From Clostridia bacterium (GTDB taxonomy: Bacteria; Bacillota; Clostridia; Oscillospirales; Acutalibacteraceae): a stretch of DNA of 36,920 bases. This document shows positions 1-7,739 of the stretch, in pieces. Location of the stretch: the NCBI GenBank assembly GCA_017381035.1, contig JAFOCW010000029.1, positions 1-36,920 on the forward strand, read 5' to 3'. The first letter of the stretch is position 1. Every line of letters begins with the position of its first letter. The translations under genes and the position numbers were made by a program. The notes under the pieces are model-generated. The model was not told the DNA's origin and made no database searches. It saw nothing but the letters and a program-made list of their open reading frames with translations.

Positions 1-2
1 AA

Positions 3-128
3 AAAATATCTAAAAAAGTGGCAGATTCACTTGGTTATAATTATCCTGATTATGATGAAAACGTTACAAAATATTTGGAAACACAAAAGAGAATTTCAAA
101 TAAATATCTTTATGGTAATAGGTATTGA
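3..128 (+). CDS. C-terminal end of an ANT(6)-type aminoglycoside 6-nucleotidyltransferase (partial, cut by the window edge)
   Basis: Only the last 41 codons are inside the window, open from the left edge to the TGA at 126-128. The residues (VADSLGYNYPDYDENVTKYL and following) resemble the C-terminal helix of AadE/ANT(6) enzymes, where a VAERLHYAYPEYDRNITKY-like stretch follows the catalytic domain. ANT(6) enzymes adenylylate streptomycin in the cytoplasm. The nucleotidyltransferase motifs lie outside the window, so activity cannot be judged. The fragment is AT-rich like the next two genes, which suggests one acquired segment. The identification comes from remembered family sequence and is moderately sure. 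Confidence 0.7.
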   Translation, partial: KISKKVADSLGYNYPDYDENVTKYLETQKRISNKYLYGNRY

Positions 129-146
129 CAAATTCCAATTTATAAA

Positions 147-176
147 AAAGAGCAGAACACAATCGTTCTGCTCTTT
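147..176. terminator. Bidirectional terminator between the ANT(6)-type gene and the CDF gene
   Basis: A 12-bp perfect stem (AAAGAGCAGAAC / GTTCTGCTCTTT) with a 6-nt loop lies between two convergent genes. A-rich and T-rich flanks let it work in both directions. Confidence 0.85.
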
Positions 177-180
177 CGCT

Positions 181-1077
181 TTAATGGTGATGATGGTGGT
201 GATGCCCAGAAGAAGTTGCGCTTAATTCCACATGGCAATTCTCCTCGTGGCAATGTTCATTTTCTGCTTCAAGTTCAAGTGTTGCATGACCTATGCCGTG
301 TTCCTGCAATTCCGCACGGACTTTTACTTTGATTTGGTGAGAATCAGAATTTGTTACAATGTGCATAGTTGCGTAGTTGCTTTGACCATCCATACTCCAA
401 ATGTGGATGTGGTGAACATCCTGTACACCGTCAATCTCAGCAATGTGTCCTTTAATTTCATTAACATCAATGCCATGAGGTGTTTTTTCAAGGAATAGGT
501 CAATTGCTTCTTTCAAGTTCTTAATAGCATTTACAAGGATGAATACCGCAACACCAATGGACATAATCGGGTCAATGAGGGCAAAGTCAGAAAATCGCAT
601 TACAATAGCACCGACCAATACAACCACCCATCCAAGCACATCTTCAAGCATATGAAGATTGACAGCTTTCTGGTTTAGCGAATCACCCTCACGAGTGAGA
701 AATGCTGCACTAAAATTAACACATACGCCAATAATAGCAAAGATAATCATTCCGGTATAGTTGATTTCTGTGGGTTCGATAATTTTGTTGATGGCATTGA
801 AGATAACCATAACAGAACCAAACAGAAGAATCAATGTAGTGATTACACTGCCAATAATAGAATATCTTGCATACCCGTAAGTATATTTTTCGTCAGGTTG
901 CTTCTTACTTTTCTTTTCAAAGAAATAAGATATGCCGATGCTGACTGCATCTCCAATATCGTGTACAGCATCAGAAATGATGGCAACACTACCAGTAAAG
1001 ATACCGCCTGCAAACTCAAAAATGGAAAATGCCAAATTCAAAATAAAAGCAATTAAGATATTCTTCTCTGTTTTCAT
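181..1077 (-). CDS. Cation diffusion facilitator (CDF) family metal exporter with a natural His7 tail
   Basis: The 298-aa inner-membrane antiporter probably exports Zn2+, or related divalent ions, in exchange for protons. It has about six membrane segments. The metal-site residues follow the HxxxD / HxxxD pattern in TM2 (His39, Asp43) and TM5 (His142, Asp146), which in this family points to zinc. A cytosolic ferredoxin-like domain with VHHIHIWSMDG follows around residues 215-240. The C-terminus is His/Glu-rich and ends in seven consecutive His codons before TAA. The start has an AGGAGG site close upstream. It is divergent from a TetR-type gene that probably controls it. The metal ion is inferred, not shown. 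Confidence 0.93.
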   Translation of the reverse strand: MKTEKNILIAFILNLAFSIFEFAGGIFTGSVAIISDAVHDIGDAVSIGISYFFEKKSKKQPDEKYTYGYARYSIIGSVITTLILLFGSVMVIFNAINKIIEPTEINYTGMIIFAIIGVCVNFSAAFLTREGDSLNQKAVNLHMLEDVLGWVVVLVGAIVMRFSDFALIDPIMSIGVAVFILVNAIKNLKEAIDLFLEKTPHGIDVNEIKGHIAEIDGVQDVHHIHIWSMDGQSNYATMHIVTNSDSHQIKVKVRAELQEHGIGHATLELEAENEHCHEENCHVELSATSSGHHHHHHH

Positions 1078-1089
1078 AAAACCCTCCTA

Positions 1090-1134
1090 TTGACTTCCTA
1101 CAATGTTGTGATACAATAAGTTCTGTACTGAACT
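1090..1134 (+). promoter_or_regulatory. TetR-gene promoter with overlapping palindromic operator
   Basis: TTGACT (1090-1095), 16 bp, TACAAT (1112-1117) read toward the TetR gene. The imperfect 16-bp palindrome AGTTCTGTACTGAACT (1119-1134) covers the expected start point. It lies between the divergent CDF and TetR genes, as expected for an autorepressor. The operator role is inferred. Confidence 0.55.
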
Positions 1135-1235
1135 CTTTGTTCATTATTATGCAGGATAAATTAGATGAACACAATATGCAGATTGTCGTTGATGTACGAT
1201 ACTGAACATTTTCGCAAAACTGTATGGAGGAGATT

Positions 1236-1787
1236 ATGGATAGAAGACAAAGAAAAACACGAGAGGCGATTTTTTCTGCCTTTATTGACTTGTTATCAAA
1301 AAAAGATTTCGGACAGATTACTGTGGGGGAGATAATCACCCATGCAGATGTGGGCAGAGCAACTTTTTATTCACATTTTGAAACAAAAGACTATCTTCTG
1401 AAAGAACTATGTGAAGAATTGTTCTGCCATATTTTTGATGCGACAAATAACGAACAATCGGAACACAGACATCTTTTTGATTGTGATGCACCAAACTCTG
1501 TATTTTTGCATCTTTTTCAGCATTTGCAGAAGAACGATAATAATATTCTGGAATTACTGTCCTGTCAGAATAACGAGTTATTCCTGCTGTATTTCAAAAT
1601 CAATCTCCAAAGGTTGGTCGTAAGCCAACTGCCGTTATTTGAAGCGAGAAAAAGCGAAATATTACCAGACAGTTTTTGGGTAAACCACATAGCATCTACT
1701 TTTATTGAAACTGTTAGATGGTGGATTGATAACGGAATGAAAGAATCTTCTGAAACAATAACAGAATATTTTTGTTTAGCAGTGTAA
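1236..1787 (+). CDS. TetR family transcriptional regulator
   Basis: The product is a 183-aa DNA-binding regulator. Residues 1-50 form the TetR N-terminal helix-turn-helix (RKTREAIFSAFIDLL, then ITVGEIITHADVGRATFYSHF with the typical ATFYxHF end). The remainder is an all-helical ligand and dimer domain ending in WWIDNGM, as in many clostridial TetR proteins. The ATG at 1236 is preferred over the in-frame ATG at 1224 because GGAGG at 1226-1230 then sits 5 bases upstream. The gene is divergent from the CDF exporter and probably represses it in a metal- or ligand-dependent way. The ligand is unknown. Confidence 0.88.
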   Translation: MDRRQRKTREAIFSAFIDLLSKKDFGQITVGEIITHADVGRATFYSHFETKDYLLKELCEELFCHIFDATNNEQSEHRHLFDCDAPNSVFLHLFQHLQKNDNNILELLSCQNNELFLLYFKINLQRLVVSQLPLFEARKSEILPDSFWVNHIASTFIETVRWWIDNGMKESSETITEYFCLAV

Positions 1788-1828
1788 ATTCCAATTTATC
1801 GAATAGATGGTATTTGTTTAGAAAAGGG

Positions 1829-1983
1829 TTTTAGGTTCTCCTAAAAAGTGGAAAATGTGATATACATTTTCCCTGCTTGCTACGGTGTGAGACAAATATT
1901 AAACGGATGTGTAGAATTTCTGCACATCCGTTTTACTGTCTCAAAAAATATTTTAATAGTGATATTGTGAGACAGGTCTCACA
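1829..1983. repeat. Cluster of four inverted repeats after the TetR gene
   Basis: Four inverted repeats follow one another. TTTTAGG-TTCT-CCTAAAA is at 1829-1846. A 9-bp-arm repeat GGAAAATGT/ACATTTTCC is at 1850-1872. A near-perfect 33-bp palindrome centred at 1917 is at 1901-1933, nested in outer arms TGAGACA (1888-1894) and TGTCTCA (1937-1943). TGTGAGACAGGTCTCACA is at 1966-1983. The word TGTGAGAC recurs on both strands. The cluster sits where the AT-rich segment meets the resident gene set. It may combine a terminator with the end of a mobile segment; no transposase is present. Confidence 0.7.
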
Positions 1984-1986
1984 GTG

Positions 1987-3303
1987 TTATTTTGCCTTTT
2001 TCTGCCAAAAAACATCTCTTATACTTACTGTCAGCAAAACAAGCAGAGCGACACTTAGGTATTTAAGCTCAATAAGGTAATGGCCGCCCATTACAAAATA
2101 GTGGTAGCAAACGTAGCTTGAAAAAACGGTAATTATCGGTAGGTACCACTTTTTAAGGTCTATAAGGAATACTAAAAGCGCCGCAACGTCGGCAAGGAAG
2201 AAGTATCGGTCGTGCATACGTGGCAGCAAATAGGGGAGCAGTAGCGCCCCTAAAAAGAAAAGGGTAATAAGCTTTTGGTCATCAATACTGTTACGGTAAT
2301 GGTAGCACAAAAACAAAAATACAAGGGTTGCCGCACCTGCAAGGAAAACGGCCGCCGTTCCGAAGTGGTCGAAGCTTACATCCCCCACAAGTGCCCAGAT
2401 TGACGGCAAATTAAGGGTCATTTTGGGGTATTGGTTTGCCTGCAAAAAGTAAATTTTAACACAGTCGGTAAAGCTTCGTCCGCAAACAAAGGCGGGCAAA
2501 AGGGTTGCAAAAAATACGGGCGGTACAAGTAAAAGGCTGTGGGCCTTTATACGCTTTATAAACAGCCCAATAATTAAAAACGGAAGGGCAAAAATTGCCT
2601 GAAGCTTAAAGGAAAAGGCAAGCGCCCAAAAAACTGCGGCAAGGTTACCCTTACCTTTTAAAACACCGTAGGCCATACCAATACAAAGGGAAGTGAAAAC
2701 TACGTCGCACTGGCCCCAGTAGGCGCTGTTAAGCCAAACGGTAGGTAGCGCTAAAGCAAGAAGAAAAGCGGTAATTTTTGCGGCGGCGCTATCTTTAAAA
2801 TGCCCCACAATTTTCATAACAAAAAATGCGGCAAGGCCGTCGAAAACACAGCTTACAAACTTAATTAAAAGCAGACTTGGAAGCTTTAGGCGTGAAATAA
2901 TAAATAAAATGTAAAGGTATGGCATATTGTAGTCGCCAATATCTTTGCTCATAGCGTCGGCAAGGGAAAGGGTGCGCATTTCTTCAACCCAAACCGCTAA
3001 AAAATTGGTATAATCGCTTGAAGCATAGAAAAACATACAAAGCCTTAGGTATACAAGTGCGGCGGCAACTACAGCCCCCACCGCCATATACGGAAAGGGA
3101 ACCCCTTTTTCTGTTATAATGGGGAGTGTGAAAAATATAAGTAAAATGGCGCCAATAACCGCAAGCTCTACGGTTGCGTGGCTGATACTACTGCCCGAAA
3201 TTAAAACGAAGGCAAGCATAATAACCCCTGCCAAAATGCAGAGGGTAAAGCGAAGCCAGAAATGCTTTTCAAAAAGTGAAATTACAGTTTGCAATGCTAT
3301 CAT
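1987..3303 (-). CDS. GT-C type polytopic membrane glycosyltransferase-like protein
   Basis: About 438 aa with roughly ten hydrophobic segments. The cytoplasmic-membrane protein resembles polyprenyl-phosphate-sugar-dependent mannosyl/glucosyltransferases (GT-C fold, GT87/PIG-M-like). Visible family marks are NSAYWGQCDVVF after a membrane helix, a Lys in AFSFKLQA, and MHDRYFF before the last helices. The sugar and acceptor are unknown; cell-envelope glycan work is the usual role. The start is uncertain. A strong promoter (3320-3348) rules out the upstream ATG at 3354. GAAAGGA directly precedes ATG 3303, while an in-frame TTG at 3294 has better spacing (9 nt). It is a single-gene unit. Confidence 0.75.
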   Translation of the reverse strand: MIALQTVISLFEKHFWLRFTLCILAGVIMLAFVLISGSSISHATVELAVIGAILLIFFTLPIITEKGVPFPYMAVGAVVAAALVYLRLCMFFYASSDYTNFLAVWVEEMRTLSLADAMSKDIGDYNMPYLYILFIISRLKLPSLLLIKFVSCVFDGLAAFFVMKIVGHFKDSAAAKITAFLLALALPTVWLNSAYWGQCDVVFTSLCIGMAYGVLKGKGNLAAVFWALAFSFKLQAIFALPFLIIGLFIKRIKAHSLLLVPPVFFATLLPAFVCGRSFTDCVKIYFLQANQYPKMTLNLPSIWALVGDVSFDHFGTAAVFLAGAATLVFLFLCYHYRNSIDDQKLITLFFLGALLLPYLLPRMHDRYFFLADVAALLVFLIDLKKWYLPIITVFSSYVCYHYFVMGGHYLIELKYLSVALLVLLTVSIRDVFWQKKAK

Positions 3304-3319
3304 TCCTTTCGGTAGTAAC

Positions 3320-3348
3320 ATTATAGCATTTGTAAAAAGATAAGGCAA
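3320..3348 (-). promoter_or_regulatory. Promoter of the GT-C type gene
   Basis: On the minus strand, TTGCCT (3343-3348), 17 bp, TATAAT (3320-3325). It leaves a 5' leader of only about 10-20 nt and fixes the gene start downstream of 3320. Confidence 0.75.
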
Positions 3349-3363
3349 GAACATTCCTTTTCC

Positions 3364-3391
3364 TTGACAAGCAAAGTAGGAATAGTATAAT
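3364..3391 (+). promoter_or_regulatory. Promoter of the first SGNH hydrolase gene
   Basis: TTGACA (3364-3369), 16 bp, TATAAT (3386-3391), both consensus boxes, about 30 nt upstream of the ATG. It is back to back with the GT-C promoter. Confidence 0.85.
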
Positions 3392-3421
3392 TAAATTAAG
3401 AACATTTTTAGGAGAAAAGTT

Positions 3422-4192
3422 ATGGATTTAGAAAAATTGTTATTCAGTAAAAATGAAAAACCGCTTGATAATTTGGTGTGGGACGGCGGCTATGCCCGTG
3501 TTTTCAGAACCATCGGTTGTATTGGCGACAGTCTTTCTTCGGGCGAGCACGAATCACGAATGGACGGCGAAACCGGCTACCACGATTATTACGAATATTC
3601 CTGGGGTCAGTATATGGCCAGAAATGCAGGCATTAACGTCTTTAACTTTTCAAGGGGCGGTATGACCGCAAGGCAGTTTATGGAAGGCTTCGGCGAAAAG
3701 TGCGGAGTTTGGACCGACGCTAAAAAATGTCAGGCCTACATATTGGCGCTGGGCGTAAACGAAGTTTATCAAAACCAGGAGCTCGGCGAGCTTAGCGACG
3801 TCGACCCCGAACACCCCGAAAACAACAAAGATACCTTCGTAGGCAACTATGCAAAAATTATAAGCAAGCTTAAAACTATCGAGCCCGACGCAAAATTCTT
3901 CCTTATAACCATACCGAGGGGCGAGCTTGGCGAGCAGGGCGACCGCCACGCCGAGCTTTTATACGGTTTAAAAGATATGTTCGAAAACACCTATATTATC
4001 GACCTCAGAAAATATGGCCCCGAATATAATGACGAATTCAAAAAAAGGTTTTACGTGGGCGGCCACATGAGCGCCGCAGGCTACATTCTTTCGGCTCAAA
4101 TGATAACCTCTTATTTAGATTACATTGTGCGCCACAATATTGAAGATTTTGCCCAGGCAGGCTTTATTGGCACACCGTATAAGTTTATATAA
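3422..4192 (+). CDS. SGNH/GDSL-type hydrolase
   Basis: The 256-aa protein has no signal peptide, so it is probably cytoplasmic. Block I is CIGDSLSSGE with the nucleophile Ser37. Block III appears as LGVNEVY, where the usual GxND becomes GVNE. Block V is FYVGGHMSAAGY near residue 220, with the catalytic His but no Asp three residues before it. The family includes esterases, lipases and carbohydrate acetyl-esterases; the substrate cannot be told here. TTAGGAG precedes the ATG. It is a monocistronic unit between its own promoter and a strong terminator. A second, divergent SGNH protein lies at 22006. Confidence 0.87.
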   Translation: MDLEKLLFSKNEKPLDNLVWDGGYARVFRTIGCIGDSLSSGEHESRMDGETGYHDYYEYSWGQYMARNAGINVFNFSRGGMTARQFMEGFGEKCGVWTDAKKCQAYILALGVNEVYQNQELGELSDVDPEHPENNKDTFVGNYAKIISKLKTIEPDAKFFLITIPRGELGEQGDRHAELLYGLKDMFENTYIIDLRKYGPEYNDEFKKRFYVGGHMSAAGYILSAQMITSYLDYIVRHNIEDFAQAGFIGTPYKFI

Positions 4193-4197
4193 AAGGC

Positions 4198-4224
4198 AAA
4201 ACCCCGTCTAACTGACGGGGTTTT
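4198..4224. terminator. Bidirectional terminator, SGNH gene / acyltransferase gene
   Basis: Stem ACCCCGTC / GACGGGGT with a TAACT loop, extended by A and T runs. It sits between two convergent genes. Confidence 0.9.
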
Positions 4225-4226
4225 CT

Positions 4227-5330
4227 TTATTTTTTAACAATTAAAGCCTTGCATTTTGCAAAAGCAAACTCTAATAAAAACTGAATTTTGCTTAGCAGGA
4301 ATGAAACGGTAAGCGAGCACAAAAACACAAGCGGAACAATTATAAAATAGTAGGGCAGACGGTCGGGCATAAGCGGTACCTTTTGCGCAAGAATGGGGTA
4401 AAAGACCGAGTCGAACACCCACGAAACAAGGTAAGCGCCAAGGCATAGGGGCGATAAAAACTTAAATACTTTAGCGAAGCCCGATGGGAATTTTTCGTAG
4501 TTAAAATTAACAATAAGTGTAAAAACAAGCACCGTTGTAATAAGGTTAAACAGCGAACAGTATGTGCCCCAAGGACCCGAAACAAACTTACCGCCGTAGG
4601 AGCGCCAGTAAGAATAAAGCCCAACAAGCGGCACCCACAAAATAATAAGTATAAGGTTAAGGCTTTTTTTAATTTTAAGCCCGTATTCATTTAGGTAACA
4701 ACCTAAAAAGTAATAGGTTATAGGGTAAAACTCACGCCAGTAGTCAGGCAAAAGCGGGTACCTTACGCCCGAACTTGAAGGCTGTAGCCACCACGAAAGC
4801 GAATCGAAATTGTATACGTTTACAACGTCGGGCAGGGAAGTAACAATAATAAGGCTTATAATAAGCACCGTCTTCCATTTTTTAGACGGTAGGTTTTTAT
4901 ATAAAACGTTTAAAAAGGGTATTAGCAAAAACAGCCCTAAATACATTTCAACGTACCAGGCATACGGTGCGCCCGAAAAGCCCAGAACTTCGGTAACCAC
5001 ATCTAAAAGAGAATACGTTTCGTTTAAAAACAAGGCCGAATAACCCATACAAAAAAGGCTTGCCAAAAGGTAGGTAATAAGTATTCCCACAATGCGTGAA
5101 TAGTATTTTCGGCTTGGCATTTTGTTTTTTAAAAGATAGCCCGAAAGTGTTAAAAACAGCGGAACACAAATAATAAAAAGGGCGCGGAACTGGGTCATAA
5201 TGAACATTTTTTCGCCGTCTACGGTATGGTCGTAGAAGCCGTTGTTTAAAAGAAAATGCACCGAAACCACAAAAAAGAAGGCAAGACACCTTATTATGTC
5301 GGCGGCAGGGTTGCGTTTTTTAGCTTCCAT
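4227..5330 (-). CDS. Acyltransferase family 3 (OafA/YrhL-like) membrane protein
   Basis: The 367-aa membrane protein has about ten membrane segments. The N-terminus RNPAADIIRCLAFFFVVSVH carries the Arg and the His of the acyltransferase-3 family (PF01757), followed by FIICVPLFLTLSGYLL and AWYVEMYLGLFLLIPFL, which are typical later blocks. These proteins O-acetylate or otherwise acylate surface polysaccharides or peptidoglycan from the cytoplasmic membrane. The ATG at 5330 is chosen because GGGAG lies 7 nt upstream. The earlier in-frame ATG at 5372 lies inside the promoter. The substrate is unknown. Confidence 0.9.
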   Translation of the reverse strand: MEAKKRNPAADIIRCLAFFFVVSVHFLLNNGFYDHTVDGEKMFIMTQFRALFIICVPLFLTLSGYLLKNKMPSRKYYSRIVGILITYLLASLFCMGYSALFLNETYSLLDVVTEVLGFSGAPYAWYVEMYLGLFLLIPFLNVLYKNLPSKKWKTVLIISLIIVTSLPDVVNVYNFDSLSWWLQPSSSGVRYPLLPDYWREFYPITYYFLGCYLNEYGLKIKKSLNLILIILWVPLVGLYSYWRSYGGKFVSGPWGTYCSLFNLITTVLVFTLIVNFNYEKFPSGFAKVFKFLSPLCLGAYLVSWVFDSVFYPILAQKVPLMPDRLPYYFIIVPLVFLCSLTVSFLLSKIQFLLEFAFAKCKALIVKK

Positions 5331-5362
5331 TTTTAAACTCCCAATACAAAAATCTTTAATCA

Positions 5363-5391
5363 AGTATACCACTAAGCCGACGAAAATGCAA
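5363..5391 (-). promoter_or_regulatory. Promoter of the acyltransferase gene
   Basis: Minus strand TTGCAT (5386-5391), 17 bp, TATACT (5363-5368), about 30 nt before the chosen ATG. Confidence 0.7.
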
Positions 5392-5405
5392 TAAATGGCA
5401 AAAAG

Positions 5406-5431
5406 AAAAGCCCCGTAAAAACGGGGCTTTT
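5406..5431 (-). terminator. Terminator of the purine permease gene
   Basis: An 11-bp perfect stem AAAAGCCCCGT / ACGGGGCTTTT with a 4-nt loop and a T-rich tail on the minus strand, just after the permease stop. Confidence 0.9.
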
Positions 5432-5447
5432 GGTGTGTTTAATTATC

Positions 5448-6848
5448 TTACATTGTACCGAAGATAAACTTAGCAAGGAAGAGAAGAGCAATAATGGTAA
5501 CTGCAATATCTTTCTTCTGATACTTGCCGGTGAATAAGGTGATAAGAACGTATGCGATAGATGCAATACCAATACCGTTTGCAATGGAGTAGGTAAGGGG
5601 CATCATAACAAGTGCTAAGAATGCAGGAACTGCACTTCTTAAATCGGACATATCAACCTTAGAGAAGTTCTTAAGCATAAGTACGCCAACGTAAATAAGT
5701 GCAGGAGCGGTAGCAGCTGCAGGAATGATGCTGGCGAAGGGTGCTAAGAATAAGCAAACTGCAAAGCAGATAGCGGTAACGAAACTGGTAAGACCGGATT
5801 TACCGCCTGCGGCAACGCCGGCAGCGCTTTCAACGAAGGTGGTAACGGTAGAAGTACCAAGAACAGCACCGGAAACGGTAGCAACAGAGTCGCAGGTCAT
5901 AGCCTTGTCAACGTCGATGGGGTCGCCGTTTTCGTCGAGCATATCAGCTTCGCTTGCTGCGCCGTAAAGGGTTCCGATAGTATCGAACATATCAACTAAG
6001 CAGAAGGTAACAATAAGCATAATTGCCGAGAAGATGCCGCCAACCATTTCGGGAGCGAAGGCATTCTTCCAGGATTCAGCCTTGAAGACAGCGGTAACAC
6101 CGATTTCAGCAAAATCCTTAAAGGGAGCGAAGATTTCGCCGAGTTCAAAGCTGGGTAACTGCCATGTAGCAAGATAGTAAATAACAGAAGTAGCAAGAAT
6201 ACCGATAAGAACTGCGCCCTTAACGTTAAGCTTGCTGAGAATAGCAATAATGATAAAGCCAACAAGAGCAATGATGGGAGCGGCAAGGTCTGCCCAAGCA
6301 ACGCCCTGAATTTTAACGAACTGAACGAGAGTGTACTGGTTAGGCTGAATAATGCCAACGTTCTGGAAACCGATGAAGGCAATGAAAAGACCAATACCTG
6401 CGGGAATAGCCTTCTTAATGCAGTCGGGCATTGCTTTTGCAATGTACTCGCGAGCGCCTGTGATGGAAAGAAGTAAGAAGATAAGACCGGAAATAAGAAT
6501 AATAACAAGACCGGCCTGATAACCCTTAACAACGTCGCCGCCTGCGATTACCTGAGGTAATACGAAGGAAACGAAGAAATAAGAGTTAAGTCCCATACCG
6601 CAAGACTGTGCAAAGGGAAGCTTTGCATAGAAAGCGAAAAGCAGGGTGCCTATAACCGATGCCAGAATGGTAGCGATGTAAACCGCATTCCAAATGGCAG
6701 GAACGCCGGGCACGTCAAAACTGAAGCCAACAATCTGATTGGGGTTTACAATGATGATGTAAGCCATTGCAAAGAAGGTTGTAAGACCCGCAATGATTTC
6801 TGTTTTAACGTTGGAGCCGCGTTCAGAAATTTTGAAAAATTTGTCCAT
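5448..6848 (-). CDS. NCS2-family (AzgA-like) hypoxanthine/guanine permease
   Basis: The 466-aa membrane permease takes up purine bases with protons. Family marks are the N-terminus ISERGSNVKTEIIAGLTTFF, AQSCGMGLNSYF (usual MGLNAFF), DMFDTIGTLYGAASEADML, and STVTTFVESAAGVAAGGKSG with the substrate-binding Glu region. These marks fit AzgA/PbuG rather than the UraA/xanthine branch. The ATG at 6848 follows AAGGAGAG; an upstream in-frame ATG at 6917 falls in the -35 box. The leader is only about 40 nt, so there is no room for a purine riboswitch. It is monocistronic. Confidence 0.93.
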   Translation of the reverse strand: MDKFFKISERGSNVKTEIIAGLTTFFAMAYIIIVNPNQIVGFSFDVPGVPAIWNAVYIATILASVIGTLLFAFYAKLPFAQSCGMGLNSYFFVSFVLPQVIAGGDVVKGYQAGLVIILISGLIFLLLSITGAREYIAKAMPDCIKKAIPAGIGLFIAFIGFQNVGIIQPNQYTLVQFVKIQGVAWADLAAPIIALVGFIIIAILSKLNVKGAVLIGILATSVIYYLATWQLPSFELGEIFAPFKDFAEIGVTAVFKAESWKNAFAPEMVGGIFSAIMLIVTFCLVDMFDTIGTLYGAASEADMLDENGDPIDVDKAMTCDSVATVSGAVLGTSTVTTFVESAAGVAAGGKSGLTSFVTAICFAVCLFLAPFASIIPAAATAPALIYVGVLMLKNFSKVDMSDLRSAVPAFLALVMMPLTYSIANGIGIASIAYVLITLFTGKYQKKDIAVTIIALLFLAKFIFGTM

Positions 6849-6888
6849 TTTTATCTCTCCTTTTTTATAAAAATTAAATGGCAAGTAC

Positions 6889-6917
6889 ATTATAACAAAA
6901 AGCAAAACAACTTGCAA
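6889..6917 (-). promoter_or_regulatory. Promoter of the purine permease gene
   Basis: Minus strand TTGCAA (6912-6917), 17 bp, TATAAT (6889-6894), about 40 nt before the ATG. Confidence 0.8.
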
Positions 6918-6962
6918 TATTTTTTTGGTTTATTTTAGCAAAAAACACAAAAGAAAAACTGC

Positions 6963-6991
6963 TTTTTTGGTCAAAAAAGAAGACCAAAAAA
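6963..6991. terminator. Symmetric terminator-like hairpin in the permease/DUF1538 intergenic region
   Basis: TTTTTTGGTC (6963-6972) and GACCAAAAAA (6982-6991) form a 10-bp stem with a 9-nt loop. No gene is seen between it and the divergent promoters, so it may be left from a deleted gene. Confidence 0.4.
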
Positions 6992-7063
6992 TGAAGTTGG
7001 TAAATTCCGGTAAAACAACATAAAAACAGACTGTAAATCTTTAAACTTATTAACTGTGTTTCG

Positions 7064-7092
7064 TTGAAAAGGTGCAGAAATTATGCTATAAT
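7064..7092 (+). promoter_or_regulatory. Intact promoter ahead of the truncated DUF1538 gene
   Basis: TTGAAA (7064-7069), 17 bp, TATAAT (7087-7092), about 30 nt before the ATG at 7122. Its survival suggests that the N-terminal part was lost by an internal deletion. Confidence 0.7.
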
Positions 7093-7121
7093 AAAAACAG
7101 TTTAGAAACAGAGGTATATTA

Positions 7122-7718
7122 ATGGCCCATATTTTCGCGCCAAAGGAATTCGTGCCCACCGCCTTCGATTCGGGCGGAGTTACCACCGGTCCCATAACCG
7201 TTCCCTTCATAATGGCGCTCGGCGCAGGTCTTGCAGCCAACAAAACGGGCAAAAACGCAGGCGAGCACAGCTTCGGTCTTGTTTCCCTTTGCAGTGTTGG
7301 CCCCATTTTGTCGGTTCTGCTTTTAAGCATCTTCTTCAAACCCGAAGCGGCCACCGCCACCTACGAAATAGCCGACGTTAAAACCACAACCGATGCCATA
7401 AGGCAGTTTACCACCGCACTTCCGCACTACGCTAAAGAAATAGGCGTTGCCTTTGTGCCCATTGTGTTTGTTTTCATAATCTTTCAGCTTTTAACCAGAA
7501 GGTACCACGTGCACAATATGTTAAAAATGTCCTTCGGTTTTTTATACACCTACATAGGTCTTGTAATGTTTTTAACCGGTGCAAACGTAGGCTTTATGCC
7601 TGCAGGTAGGCTTATAGGCGCCCAAATTGCAGGCGGCCATTTTAAAGCACTGCTTGTGCCAATAGGTATGCTTATGGGCTACTTTGTTGTTGCGGCCGAG
7701 CCTGCGGCACAAATATAA
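7122..7718 (+). pseudogene. Internal fragment of a DUF1538 family membrane protein
   Basis: The 198 codons match only the middle of DUF1538 proteins, which usually have about 500 residues and two repeats of the domain. The fragment starts at FAPKEFVPTAFDSGGVTTGP, the end of the first repeat. It passes through LLYTYIGLVMFLTGANVGFM-like sequence of the second repeat and stops inside the conserved AEPA motif (VVAAEPAAQI). About 180-200 N-terminal and 130-150 C-terminal residues are therefore absent. A promoter and a weak AGAGG site precede the ATG. The 3' break falls at the start of a hairpin array. It is probably non-functional. DUF1538 function is unknown; transport is suspected from its membrane topology. 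Confidence 0.75.
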
Positions 7719-7739
7719 ATGCGTCGCAGACACCTTAAT

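Noticed and set aside
5996..6532. 178-codon open frame antisense-phase within the purine permease gene
   Set aside because: Leu/Ser-rich shadow of strong membrane-protein coding sequence on the same strand, without start signals.
6849..7063. Purine riboswitch ahead of the NCS2 permease
   Set aside because: The consensus promoter lies only about 40 nt before the ATG, leaving no room for an aptamer, and no purine-aptamer motifs were seen.
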